Shown piece by piece: positions 35,778-44,555 of a stretch of DNA of 64,000 nt. The translations under genes were made by a program, and so were the position numbers. Every line of letters starts with the position of its first letter. Within the stretch, counting starts at the first letter, position 1. The stretch is taken from the NCBI GenBank assembly GCA_012270065.1, contig JAAXJB010000048.1, positions 1 to 64,000 of the forward strand, read 5' to 3'. This stretch comes from Rubripirellula sp. (lineage in GTDB: Bacteria > Planctomycetota > Planctomycetia > Pirellulales > Pirellulaceae). The notes beneath the pieces are model-generated. The model made no database searches and was not told the DNA's origin. It worked only from the letters and a program-made list of their open reading frames with translations.

Positions 35778-36344
35778 ATGGTGGAAAAACGACATGTCTA
35801 TTTGACCGGTCTTCGTGGCACCGGAAAAACCACGGTGGGGCACGCGCTGGCAACAGCTGTGGGGCGAACAGTCATTGACTTGGACGGAGTTGTGTCGGCG
35901 AATGCCGGGAAGTCAATCCGCGAGATTTTTCAGGCTGGCGGTGAAAAATCGTTTCGGGAGCTTGAAAGCCAGGCTTTGGAATGTGTATCCCAAACCGAAC
36001 AGGCTGTGATTTCCCTGGGTGGGGGAGCGATTCTCCGCGAATCCAACCGTGCGGTGATCCGTGCCACCGGAATCTGCTTTTGGCTCGAATGCAGTCCCGA
36101 GATACTTGCTGAAAGACTGCGGCAGGATGCAGCCAGTGACGATCAGCGGCCTGCTTTGACTTCGTTGGATGAATTGCAGGAAATCCGGGAAACGCTCAAG
36201 TTACGCCATGCTCTCTATGAAGATGCCGCTGATTATCGAATCGATACTGCCGGGCAGACGATTGATGAGGTTGCAAGTCAGATCATCGAGCTTTTGAAAG
36301 CCGACACCGAGACTGAACATTGGTTTCAGAATGAAAAAAGCTGA
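35778..36344 (+). CDS. aroK: Shikimate kinase
   Basis: 188 residues from ATG 35778, 9 nt after AAGGA; ATG 35769 and 35772 are in frame but too close to it. It phosphorylates shikimate in aromatic amino-acid synthesis. Walker A GLRGTGKTT (11-19), DLDG of the shikimate-binding site, REIF, the GGGAI block of the family and the lid region RLRQD..DDQRPAL are present. Length is standard. The Walker A reads GLRGTGKTT where GPRGAGKST-like forms are usual. Confidence 0.94.
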   Translation: MVEKRHVYLTGLRGTGKTTVGHALATAVGRTVIDLDGVVSANAGKSIREIFQAGGEKSFRELESQALECVSQTEQAVISLGGGAILRESNRAVIRATGICFWLECSPEILAERLRQDAASDDQRPALTSLDELQEIRETLKLRHALYEDAADYRIDTAGQTIDEVASQIIELLKADTETEHWFQNEKS

Positions 36345-36607
36345 GATGCGGTGCAGAAAATTGGAAACAAGACGTGGCGTGGTCCCAAACCGGTCTGTTG
36401 CGACCGGGGGTGAAATCGGTAAGCTGTCACGAAAGAGCAGTTTAGCTCCTTTGGGCTAGATTGTTGCGGCCCGATCATGCCGCGGGCTGATCGTCAATGA
36501 TATCATTTAATCGTCCATATCATGAGAGGCAGTGCAGTTATCCGAGCGTCGGATCACTCGTATTGCCAGGGCCTGATGGATTCACGGTAGCTAGGAAGGA
36601 TTGCAAC

Positions 36608-37354
36608 GTGTTTGTAGCAGCGTCAACTGAGTGCTGGCCTGAGATGGAATTCGAAGAGGCCATCGAAGTTCTCACTGATCTTGAGTTTTCGGCCGTTGAA
36701 ATAGCGGTTCACGAATCTGGTACCCTCAAACCGAGTGAACTTCTGGCCGATACCGATCGAGCAATTCAAAAGTTGAGGCACACTCATCGTCTTGATATCT
36801 CAGGTTACAGCCTGGAATTGGGCAGCACGGGTGAGCAGCATTACGAGGATTTCAAGGAATTCTGTCGTATTGCCAAGACAACCAAAGTTGTCAACGTGAC
36901 TGTGCCATCCGGTGAACATGGGACGCCATTCAATGAAGAGGTCGAGCATCTTCAGCAACTGGTGACAATCGGTGAAAGCGAGGGAATTCGTGTTGCAGTA
37001 CGCAGCCACTTGGGGCGACTCAGTGAAGACCCGGATACCCTGATGGTCCTTTGCAACAACATTGATGGCCTCGGCTTGGCTCTGGATCCAAGTGTCTATA
37101 TCTGTGGAAGTGCAAGCGGCAAGAACCTCGATAACATTCTGAAGTTTGTCTGCAATGTGCACCTTCGGGATTCGCGGCCCGATGCATTTCAGGTCAGTGT
37201 TGGCCAGGGTGAGATTGATTACGGAAAATTGGTCACGCAGCTCGAACGCGAAAAATATGATCGTGGACTGGTTGTTCACATGACGCCGTGCGACGAAATG
37301 GATCAGCGTGTTGAGTTGCGAAAACTCAGACGCTTGCTTGAGACCTTGATGTAA
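36608..37354 (+). CDS. Xylose-isomerase-like TIM-barrel protein (sugar phosphate isomerase/epimerase)
   Basis: 248 residues from GTG 36608, which follows a strong Shine-Dalgarno (GGAAGGA, about 36594-36600); the frame is open to 36497 but has no support upstream. The sequence has the barrel pattern of AP-endonuclease-2/sugar isomerase proteins: FSAVEIAVHESG, VNVTVPSG, VAVRSHLGRLSEDP, GLALDPSVY, VHLRDSR and GQGEIDY, with Glu, His, Asp and Glu in metal-ligand positions. The exact substrate is unknown. A NudL-type gene follows after 53 bp on the same strand. Confidence 0.88.
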   Translation: MFVAASTECWPEMEFEEAIEVLTDLEFSAVEIAVHESGTLKPSELLADTDRAIQKLRHTHRLDISGYSLELGSTGEQHYEDFKEFCRIAKTTKVVNVTVPSGEHGTPFNEEVEHLQQLVTIGESEGIRVAVRSHLGRLSEDPDTLMVLCNNIDGLGLALDPSVYICGSASGKNLDNILKFVCNVHLRDSRPDAFQVSVGQGEIDYGKLVTQLEREKYDRGLVVHMTPCDEMDQRVELRKLRRLLETLM

Positions 37355-37407
37355 GGTTCACAGCAATCATGTGAACGTGAGATTAGGGCTCATCACGTGG
37401 CGGAATA

Positions 37408-38139
37408 ATGTCGGTCTCTTTGACGCTCATTGACAGGATCACCGCTCGTCTATCTGACGGTAAGGCTTTGCCGAGACCCCGTTTCGCGCCCGAACTTTCC
37501 TATGGGCGGCATCGGGGCCCCGCAAAGCCTCAGTCTCGAAGGGCTGCGGTTGCTGTCACGCTTTACCACTGTCCCGATCAGGGTTGGGTCATTCCCTTGA
37601 CACTACGCCCCCTGAGTCTGCAGCATCATGGAGGTCAGGTGTGTTTTCCCGGTGGGCGTGTTGAAGCCGACGAGACTGTATCTCAGGCTGCTTTACGAGA
37701 GTTTCGAGAGGAATTGGGAGTTGACGCGAAAGTTATCCGGTGTTGTGGTCAGCTGAGCCCGCAATATGTCTATGCCAGTGACAATCTGGTTCATCCGATC
37801 GTAGCGTTCATTGAATACCCGGAACCGTGGAATCCGGATCCGGTCGAGGTTGCTGAGGTGATTCCGTTGCCCTTGTCTCGACTTTTGCAATGGTTGCCCG
37901 CTGTCGTGCAGAATCACAGTGAGTCGTTAACGCAAGCGTCTGTCCGGTCTCATCCGGAGACTGGGCAGAGCATGCTAACTCATGATGTGATCAGCCACCG
38001 TGGTGTTATTTCTGGCGGTGTTGAGGTAGATCAGCTGAGATTCAGGACACCCGCGGTGACCTGGCTCGGGCATCGGATTTGGGGAGCTACCGTCATGATT
38101 CTGGATCAATTGGCCCAAGTCATGCATCAGGCGAAATGA
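37408..38139 (+). CDS. NudL-type CoA pyrophosphatase (Nudix hydrolase)
   Basis: 243 residues. The Nudix box runs G83 to V105 (G-x5-E89-x7-R97-E98-x-x-E101-E102-x-G104). The preceding LTLRPLSLQHHGGQVCFPGG matches the UPF0035/NudL extension LL-T-R-S-x-x-L-x-x-H-x-G-Q-V-x-F-P-G-G that marks coenzyme A pyrophosphatases, here with Pro in place of Ser. It would cleave CoA or oxidised CoA to phosphopantetheine and 3',5'-ADP. It may form a unit with the TIM-barrel gene. Confidence 0.92.
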   Translation: MSVSLTLIDRITARLSDGKALPRPRFAPELSYGRHRGPAKPQSRRAAVAVTLYHCPDQGWVIPLTLRPLSLQHHGGQVCFPGGRVEADETVSQAALREFREELGVDAKVIRCCGQLSPQYVYASDNLVHPIVAFIEYPEPWNPDPVEVAEVIPLPLSRLLQWLPAVVQNHSESLTQASVRSHPETGQSMLTHDVISHRGVISGGVEVDQLRFRTPAVTWLGHRIWGATVMILDQLAQVMHQAK

Positions 38140-38279
38140 GTCGTCGGACTGGTCCAACCGACGGAAACCTCGCCCGATTGCGTCATTGACTCGGCGTAAC
38201 GGCTTGGAATCCAGCCCTTTCGACGGCAAAAAAGCCACCAGCAGCCGGATTCATGTGGTTCAGGCGATTTTGCTGCAAA

Positions 38280-38307
38280 TTGACACCGACGCCTCGGTTC
38301 CTACAAT
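38280..38307 (+). promoter_or_regulatory. Sigma-70-type promoter of trxA
   Basis: A perfect -35 TTGACA (38280-38285), 16-nt spacer and near-perfect -10 TACAAT (38302-38307). Transcription would start near 38314, giving a leader of about 97 nt before trxA at 38411. Confidence 0.75.
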
Positions 38308-38410
38308 CTTGCAAACAGTCTGGGTGGTAGCTGTTGCTGTCACTTGAGACGCTGGTCGGTGTAACGATAGCCCGAGCAGCGATTTACCAGTAAACGAAGG
38401 AAAGCAGACG

Positions 38411-38740
38411 ATGGCTTCTGACGCCGTAAAAGAATTCACAGATGACAATTTCGACGCTGATGTGCTGCAGGCTGATGGGGCAGTCCTCGTTGACTTTTGG
38501 GCTCCCTGGTGCGGGCCTTGCCGTCAAATCGCTCCCATGATTGATGAACTTGCCAATGAAAATCCAACGGTCAGCATTGGCAAGGTAAACATTGACGATA
38601 ATCCGGGCGTTGCACAGCGTTTCGGCATCACCAGCATTCCGACCTTGCTTCTCTTCAAAGGCGGTGAGCCTGTTGAGAGTTTTGTTGGAGTACGACCGAA
38701 AACCGCACTTCAGGAAGCAATTGACTCGGCTTCGAGCTGA
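38411..38740 (+). CDS. trxA: Thioredoxin
   Basis: 109 residues, single domain, cytoplasmic. Active site W33-C34-G-P-C37 and the conserved cis-Pro loop FGITSIPTLLLFKGG. It keeps cytoplasmic thiols reduced with thioredoxin reductase. The start ATG 38411 follows AAGGAAAG. It has its own strong promoter (38280-38307) and a hairpin terminator candidate (38924-38947). Confidence 0.96.
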   Translation: MASDAVKEFTDDNFDADVLQADGAVLVDFWAPWCGPCRQIAPMIDELANENPTVSIGKVNIDDNPGVAQRFGITSIPTLLLFKGGEPVESFVGVRPKTALQEAIDSASS

Positions 38741-39076
38741 GCTTGTTTACCTCGACTGCTGGTTGGCTGGCAAAGGTGGCTGGCAAACAGGTTCGCCGCG
38801 GCACATTCAGACGCGGCTTTCCTGGGATGCATTACCGTGACGGGTTTGCTGCCGATTGCGGTTTTCAGGTTTGACCTGCCATTTGCTCCATTGGGCAACG
38901 GGCCGAATTTCGAACGTTTCATGACAGGCTGCCCGATGGCAGCCTGTTTCCATGTAGGCCTGAATCCCGGTTGCCTGAAGGGGACGTTTGAGTAGTGAGC
39001 GATTCCGTGTCTCCGTCGGTACCGTGATATCCCGGTGCTTCCGACATTTTGTTGATTTTTATCATGTGAGGCCAAG
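38741..39076. other. Intergenic region between trxA and hemL
   Basis: 336 bp with a 13-14-bp imperfect tandem repeat at 38761-38787 (ggttggctggcaaa, ggtggctggcaaa) and a 10-bp perfect hairpin at 38924-38947. No gene is seen. Confidence 0.6.
38924..38947. terminator. Strong hairpin, probable trxA terminator
   Basis: ACAGGCTGCC (38924-38933) and GGCAGCCTGT (38938-38947) pair perfectly over 10 bp around a CGAT tetraloop. Only TTCC follows, so a canonical U-run is missing. It lies 184 bp past the trxA stop. Confidence 0.5.
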
Positions 39077-40384
39077 TTGAGTACGACAACGATCCACAAT
39101 ATCGGTGATCGCAGTGCAGCTGCTTTTCAACGCGCACAAAAGCTGATGCCGGGTGGAGTGAACAGTCCAGCAAGGGCTTTCGGAGCAGTCGGTGGCACAC
39201 CTTTGTTCATCGACCATGCTGATGGACCCTATCTCTATGACATCGATGGTCGCCGGTATCTCGATTACATCGGTTCATGGGGACCCATGATTCTCGGCCA
39301 CGCACATCCGGAGGTAATCGAAGCGATCACCCGTGCGGCCCAACGGGGTACCAGTTACGGTGCCCCGACCGAAGCCGAGTCAGGCTTGGCAGAACAGATC
39401 ATCGAAGCTGTACCAAGTGTTGAAAAAGTCCGTCTGGTCAACAGCGGAACCGAAGCCACCATGAGTGCGATCCGTGTTGCACGTGGCGCAACCGGAAGAG
39501 ACAAAATCATCAAGTTTGCTGGAAATTACCACGGGCATGTCGATAGCCTGCTGGTTGCTGCTGGTAGCGCTGCAGCTACTTTGGGTGTGCCTGATTCGCC
39601 GGGTGTAACTGCGGGTGCAGGACAGGATACGATTGTCCTGTCCTACAATCAGTGCGAACAGGTGGTAGCCGCCTTTGCTGAATTCCCGGATCAGATTGCA
39701 GCTGTGATCCTTGAGCCTGTCGTTGGTAACATGGGATGTGTTCCGGCGACTGCGGAGTTCATGGCATGCTTGAGAAGCGAAACGGAGAAACATGGTGCGA
39801 TCCTGATCTTCGACGAGGTCATGACTGGCTTTCGGCTCGCTCTGGGAGGGGCTCAGGAACGGTATGACGTTTGTCCCGATATGACAACTCTCGGGAAAAT
39901 CGTCGGGGGTGGAATGCCGCTGGGGGCTTATGGTGGACGCGCCGACATCATGGATCAGGTTCTGCCGGCGGGAAAGGTTTTTCAAGCGGGGACCCTGAGT
40001 GGCAATCCGGTTGCTGTTGCTGCAGGAAGTGCCACTTTGCGTCTGTTGAAAGACGATCCTCCCTATGAACAATTGGAAGCACGCGGAAAGCAGTTGGCAG
40101 AAGGTCTCGATCGTGCTGCAACCGATGCCGGAATTCCTCATCAGGTGCAGCAGGTAGGAAGCATGATGACCCTCTTCTTCAATCCCGATCCGGTGCATGA
40201 TTGGGGAGGAGCTGACCGTTGTGACCGTGAAGCCTTTGGACGCTATTTCTGGGGGCTGATCAACGAAGGGGTATACATGCCTTGCAGTCAGTTTGAAGCT
40301 CTGTTTTTCAGCCGGTTGCACACCGAAGCGATGATTGAAGAGACAATCGACGCTGCTGCCAAAGTCTTGCAGGGTATCGCCTGA
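39077..40384 (+). CDS. hemL: Glutamate-1-semialdehyde 2,1-aminomutase
   Basis: 435 residues, TTG start with GAGG upstream. It converts glutamate-1-semialdehyde to 5-aminolevulinate in the C5 route of haem synthesis. Class III aminotransferase motifs: MPGGVNSPARAFGAVGG, SGTEATMSAIRVARG, FDEVMTGFR and the PLP Lys at 274 in LGKIVGGGMPLGAYGG. Length matches the family. Haem supply fits the multihaem cytochrome in this window, but the genes are not linked. Confidence 0.96.
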   Translation: MSTTTIHNIGDRSAAAFQRAQKLMPGGVNSPARAFGAVGGTPLFIDHADGPYLYDIDGRRYLDYIGSWGPMILGHAHPEVIEAITRAAQRGTSYGAPTEAESGLAEQIIEAVPSVEKVRLVNSGTEATMSAIRVARGATGRDKIIKFAGNYHGHVDSLLVAAGSAAATLGVPDSPGVTAGAGQDTIVLSYNQCEQVVAAFAEFPDQIAAVILEPVVGNMGCVPATAEFMACLRSETEKHGAILIFDEVMTGFRLALGGAQERYDVCPDMTTLGKIVGGGMPLGAYGGRADIMDQVLPAGKVFQAGTLSGNPVAVAAGSATLRLLKDDPPYEQLEARGKQLAEGLDRAATDAGIPHQVQQVGSMMTLFFNPDPVHDWGGADRCDREAFGRYFWGLINEGVYMPCSQFEALFFSRLHTEAMIEETIDAAAKVLQGIA

Positions 40385-40437
40385 TCCAGTTGACCTGACT
40401 CCCATGGCCCAGTTTTTTCTGGTGATCAGGTTCCGGT

Positions 40438-40479
40438 GATCAGGTGAGGCTGTGTTTGGATCAGGTGAGGCTGTGTTTG
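40438..40479. repeat. 21-bp tandem repeat, two perfect copies
   Basis: 40438-40458 and 40459-40479 are identical 21-mers beginning gatcaggtgaggctg. A partial copy (ggtgatcagg) precedes at 40421. The array sits 53 bp past the hemL stop codon. Confidence 0.92.
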
Positions 40480-40630
40480 ACGGTTCCGTTCATTCACGAA
40501 CCACTCACAAGCCTTCGTTCGCAACTTCCCGTTCTCGGTGTGGCTTGGGCGGGTTTTGATTACAAATCAGCGAGATCAGTTTTTCCAGCAATCTCTTTCA
40601 GATCCCAGACCGGTGATTTCCCTGATTGAT

Positions 40631-42067
40631 TCATGATTCCGGCGGTGTGCGAATGACCAGATTTCGGATCTCGGTCATGTCTTCCATGGCAAAGCGAATG
40701 CCCTCGCGGCCAATGCCGCTGTCTTTCACACCACCGTACGGCATGTTGTCGACTCGCCAGGAGGGAACATCTCCAATCACAACTCCTCCCACTTCCAGTT
40801 CATCCCAGGCCTTTTGCATCTTGTAAAGATCACGGGTAAAGATTCCAGCTTGCAGACCAAAATCACTGGCATTGACATCACGCAAAGCCTGATCAAATGA
40901 GCTGAACCGACTCAGAACCGCGACCGGACCGAAGGCTTCGCTTGCGCAGATTGGCTCCTCTGCCGGGACATCCTCCAGGAGCGTAGCTTCAAGCATGGCT
41001 CCGTTCCGCTTACCGCCACAGAGAAGTCGACCGCCTGAAGCAATTGCCGATTGAATCCACGCTTCAAGACGTTGCGCTTCGGACTCTGAAATCATGGGAC
41101 CGATAAAGGTGGTCTCAAGCTTGGGGTCGCCCATCACCAACTTCCTGGTGGCAGTTACCAGTTTGTCGCGGAGTGTCTCATAGATCTGTTCGTGCACAAG
41201 GATCCGCTGAACTCCGATGCAACTCTGCCCGGATTGATAAAAGGCACCAATGATCAGTCTGGTGACCGCATCGTCCAGATCGGTGTCGTGGTCAACGATA
41301 CAAGCGGCATTGCCGCCCAGTTCAAGCACCACTGGTTTTCTGCCTGCTCTGGATTTCAAGTTCCAACCGACCTCGGGTGACCCAGTGAAACTCAATAGTT
41401 TCAGCCGATCGTCCGTGGTGAACATGTCTGCTCCGTCACGACTGCATGGCAAAATGGAGAAAGCACCGCTGGGAATATCCGTTTCCGAAAGAATTTCTCC
41501 GATCATCAAAGCACCGATTGGGGTCCGGCTGGCAGGTTTTAGAACGAACGGACAACCCACGGCCAATGCCGGTGCAATCTTGTGCGCGGCAAGATTCAAG
41601 GGGAAATTGAACGGTGAAATGAATGAACAAGGACCGATCGGAACACGTTGATACATCCCGCGGTAGCCCTTGGCGCGGGGTGATATTTCAAGGTTCATGA
41701 CCTCGCCACTCACCCGGACCGATTCCTCTGCTGCAATCCGGAACGTATCGATCAGACGGGTCACCTCACCGCGCGCATCCTTGATCGGTTTGCCAGCTTC
41801 AATGCAAAGTGACATCGCCAGTTCATCAAAACGCTCTTCAAAACGATTCATGCAGTGCTGTAATATTGCCTGGCGAGCATAGGGTGGCATGCGCCGCATT
41901 TCCTCAAAAGAATCGACCGCCGCCTGAATACCTGCGTCAATTGCTGCCGCATCAGCAACTGCAACACGAGTGGCAACTTCACCCGTGTACTTGTCTGTCA
42001 CAATCAGATCCTGATTTGGGGCGCATGCCTGTCCGCCCAGATAATAGGGGTAGCTGGATTTGAGCAT
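40631..42067 (-). CDS. NAD(P)-dependent aldehyde dehydrogenase
   Basis: 478 residues from ATG 42067, preceded by GGAG at 8-nt spacing; the frame runs on to 42154 without family similarity. The catalytic Cys283 lies in SGQSCIG and the general base Glu249 in LELGGNAA. SPFNFPLNLAAHKIAPALA, KPAS and FTGSPEVG form the cofactor site. The sequence resembles the lactaldehyde/glyceraldehyde-3-phosphate (non-phosphorylating) and succinate-semialdehyde groups; the substrate is not defined. It stands alone. Confidence 0.94.
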   Translation of the reverse strand: MLKSSYPYYLGGQACAPNQDLIVTDKYTGEVATRVAVADAAAIDAGIQAAVDSFEEMRRMPPYARQAILQHCMNRFEERFDELAMSLCIEAGKPIKDARGEVTRLIDTFRIAAEESVRVSGEVMNLEISPRAKGYRGMYQRVPIGPCSFISPFNFPLNLAAHKIAPALAVGCPFVLKPASRTPIGALMIGEILSETDIPSGAFSILPCSRDGADMFTTDDRLKLLSFTGSPEVGWNLKSRAGRKPVVLELGGNAACIVDHDTDLDDAVTRLIIGAFYQSGQSCIGVQRILVHEQIYETLRDKLVTATRKLVMGDPKLETTFIGPMISESEAQRLEAWIQSAIASGGRLLCGGKRNGAMLEATLLEDVPAEEPICASEAFGPVAVLSRFSSFDQALRDVNASDFGLQAGIFTRDLYKMQKAWDELEVGGVVIGDVPSWRVDNMPYGGVKDSGIGREGIRFAMEDMTEIRNLVIRTPPES

Positions 42068-42504
42068 GGCAGTAACTCCAATGAGGCAAAGCTGCGAGTG
42101 CGGATTACGATTGACGGTATCAACCAGCAAGACGCCTGTGATCAGTGCATTCACGTCATCGTAAGCATCGTTGCCGTTTGTTCAAAGCTGCGTCCCTTTT
42201 GGTGTTGGGAAGTGCGACTGCTTGCCAGACCTCAAGTGAAATTGAAGTCGTCTGCTTGTGGCACGCGGATCGTACCCGCAGCATCCGCAGTGCGGTTGTC
42301 CGCAATGCGATGTGGCACTATCCGTGCCAATGAAAGCTCAGTCGGATGTAGCGGCCCGGGTTGCCTGTTCGTCTTTCCCAGGACTGCCACTTCAGGAACC
42401 AGAAGACAGCTTGCAGTGAGGCTGGTTCAATCACAACCAGGGGAACGGTAAGGAGATTTGGGCCGTGCTAATGCAAGCATATCGGGAAGTCAGATTTGAT
42501 CGGC
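42068..42504. other. Intergenic region upstream of the aldehyde dehydrogenase
   Basis: 437 bp. A 62-codon frame at 42145-42333 (+, GTG start) begins with a basic stretch, a hydrophobic segment and ATAC, like a small lipoprotein signal, but has no ribosome binding site or known homologue and overlaps the aldehyde dehydrogenase 5' region in its maximal form. Nothing else is recognised. Confidence 0.4.
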
Positions 42505-42768
42505 TCAAGACGATGGAGGCTCAAAGACTTCGCGAATACGGATACCGAACTTATCGCCGATTTTGATGGTTTCACCAGAAGCAATGGGAGAGCCACCCGC
42601 TTCGAGCGTCAGTGGGTCGTCGCAGTGCACGTCAAAAGTCAGCATGGCGCCGGGGACCAAATTCACGATTTCTTCCAGCGAGACGCTCTTGCGCGCCAAG
42701 GTGACGCAAACAGGCGTTTGGATCGCCAGCACGGCACGCGTGTAGTCGGGATTTGCTTCGACACTCAT
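42505..42768 (-). CDS. Stand-alone SpoA-domain protein (FliN/FliM C-terminal-like)
   Basis: 87 residues, almost entirely one SpoA (FliN/YscQ) domain: PVCVTLARKSVSLEEIVNLVPG, then ASGETIKIGDKFGIRIREV. SpoA domains build the flagellar C-ring switch and type III secretion sorting platforms. No other flagellar gene of the switch is nearby, although a FlgI-like lipoprotein gene lies about 6.5 kb away. It may be the motor FliN of a dispersed flagellar system or a member of another assembly. Confidence 0.85.
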   Translation of the reverse strand: MSVEANPDYTRAVLAIQTPVCVTLARKSVSLEEIVNLVPGAMLTFDVHCDDPLTLEAGGSPIASGETIKIGDKFGIRIREVFEPPSS

Positions 42769-43055
42769 AAGGGCGTCTTAATCTTCCTAAGAGGATTGGG
42801 TATCTGGGTTATTTGGGGTAACCCTCCAATCGCTATTATCGGCATACGGATGCTCAAAGCTTGCCCAGACTCCTCTAATCGGCACCAAAAACCCCGATAA
42901 AGCAAGCATTTAAAGACGATACCCCCCACTGGAGGGTATGGGGACGCCTGTCACGAAGATACATTATGCCCTGCCTGAAGTGCGGGTTTTATTTTTCACG
43001 CACCTCAGCATCGCATTTTGATTATCACTGTTCTTTTGAAATAGAAAGCTGCGAG

Positions 43056-43835
43056 ATGTGCCTACTGGCTGTTCAGTACCGCTTGGTCCCCGAAAGTCCC
43101 ATTCTCGTCGCAGCAAATCGCGAGGAGTACATCGATCGCCCGAGTCTCCCACCCTCCATTCAATCCGGCAAACCACGTGTCCTGTGCGGAATTGACCAGA
43201 AGGCTGGCGGTTCCTGGTTGGGCGTGAATCAGAATGGACTGTTTGTTGGTCTCTGCAACAGAGCAACCGCAACGCCGCTCTTCGGGCAACGCTCCCGAGG
43301 TTTGCTAGCTTTGGATTTGCTCCGATGTACGTCGGCTAGCCGAGCTCTTGAGAAGGCAGAAACCGAATTTGCGAAGACGAGATACGATGGCTGCAACATT
43401 CTGATTGCCGACGCCAAGAACGGATATGCGATCCATGCCGATGAACGCCAGGAAGTGGTGGAGTTGCAGGATGGCCTCAATATTATCGGTGCCCGTAACC
43501 TCAATGATCCCGAGGATCAACGAGTTCAGATGGCGAAGCGTCTCCTGACGCTGCAGACGTTGGACTCACCGGTCAAATTTCTTGCGGTCGCCAGTAAAGT
43601 GTTCGCCAGAGCCCCCGTGGGCCCGGGGCGTCCGAGCATGGTTGTCCGCAACGGTGACTATGGCACGGTTAGCAGCACTTTGATTGCTCTGGGAGTCAAG
43701 CCTCGGGATGCTATCTACCAGTTCAGCAACGGTGCTCCGGATGAGTCCAAGTACGAGGATTTTTCACCGATGCTGCGAGACATTCTGAGTCGTGGTCTTC
43801 GTGAGGCTCGTACCAAGGCGAAGGCGCAGGGTTAG
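43056..43835 (+). CDS. NRDE-family (TANGO2-like) protein
   Basis: 259 residues from ATG 43056, giving the family's MC start (the second-residue Cys is conserved); the frame is open to 42966 but lacks similarity there. Motifs: AANREEYIDRPS (the NRDE signature), GIDQKAGGSWLGVNQNGLFVGLCNR and YGTVSSTLIAL. TANGO2/NRDE proteins are NTN-hydrolase-like, with roles proposed in haem or acyl-CoA handling. The activity is unproven. It stands alone. Confidence 0.9.
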   Translation: MCLLAVQYRLVPESPILVAANREEYIDRPSLPPSIQSGKPRVLCGIDQKAGGSWLGVNQNGLFVGLCNRATATPLFGQRSRGLLALDLLRCTSASRALEKAETEFAKTRYDGCNILIADAKNGYAIHADERQEVVELQDGLNIIGARNLNDPEDQRVQMAKRLLTLQTLDSPVKFLAVASKVFARAPVGPGRPSMVVRNGDYGTVSSTLIALGVKPRDAIYQFSNGAPDESKYEDFSPMLRDILSRGLREARTKAKAQG

Positions 43836-43855
43836 TACGAAGCGTTGCTCCCCGG

Positions 43856-43903
43856 CGTGGCATGATCGTCACGTGGCATGATTGTCGCGTGGCATGATCG
43901 TCA
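43856..43903. repeat. 16-bp tandem repeat, three copies
   Basis: Units at 43856-43871, 43872-43887 and 43888-43903; the first and third are identical (cgtggcatgatcgtca), the second differs at two bases. The array starts 21 bp past the NRDE stop codon. Confidence 0.92.
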
Positions 43904-43959
43904 ATCGGTTGCGATTTGGCGGTTGTGTTCAAAGCAAAGCCTTCTGTTCGGGAAAAACG

Positions 43960-43983
43960 CTGTCTGCTCAGAAAAGCAGACAG
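43960..43983. other. 9-bp perfect hairpin
   Basis: CTGTCTGCT (43960-43968) and AGCAGACAG (43975-43983) enclose a 6-nt loop. Read on the minus strand it is followed by CGTTTTTC, terminator-like in that direction. On the plus strand no U-run follows. No flanking minus-strand gene explains it. Confidence 0.5.
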
Positions 43984-44555
43984 GAAAACAGCAGATCAGC
44001 AGGCTCGCTTTGAGTTTCTGCCGCCTTTTCGCTCACGCAAGAAAAATGCATGGGCTTCTGGCAGGAGTCTTCTTGAAGAAGCCTGACCTGGAGAAGTCCA
44101 TGATCGGTCGAAGCCTGCTATTTGATACGCGGGCGTCATCGTACGTTTGAGTCACCTGCCGAAGGTGATGCCATCAGCACTTGAATTCTTCTGATGCAGA
44201 TTGGCCAGTCGGCGACACTGGGTGTCAACTGTTTGTTCTTCTGAGTCCGCGAACCTGTGTCGGTCTCGATAACATTGCCCATTCATTTGATTCCAGAGAC
44301 AGCGGACAGCGTTGATCGGGTTTCTTCACAATCTTCAGAGGGTCGTTTCCACCCTTCCGTGGGCAAATCCTGCAGATGACTTGGCGTTCCTGGTCAGACC
44401 AGGCGGGCAATGGCTTAGAATGGATTCAACTGATTCAGCAGAATCTTTCTGGATCGATACTTGCATCTTGTGTGGTTTTAGCCATTGTTGACTCACAGGA
44501 TCACTCTGACCCCGCTTTGCAACGCTCATTCTTCTTCAACTCAATCTGGATTCTG

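Larger units (their letters stand above)
43836..44555. other. Long intergenic region
   Basis: 720 bp between the NRDE gene and the epimerase. It contains a 16-bp tandem repeat (43856-43903) and a 9-bp hairpin (43960-43983). An open frame at 43878-44150 has no recognisable features. The epimerase frame is open back to 44376, without support. Confidence 0.55.

Noticed and set aside
36390-36460. Two short inverted repeats after shikimate kinase as a terminator
   Set aside because: Stems are only 5-6 bp and no U-run follows.
42145-42333. 62-codon frame resembling a small lipoprotein
   Set aside because: No ribosome binding site, no recognisable mature domain; the lipobox resemblance is weak and could be chance.
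43878-44150. 90-codon plus-strand frame in the long gap
   Set aside because: Starts inside the 16-bp tandem repeat, with no ribosome binding site or recognisable features.
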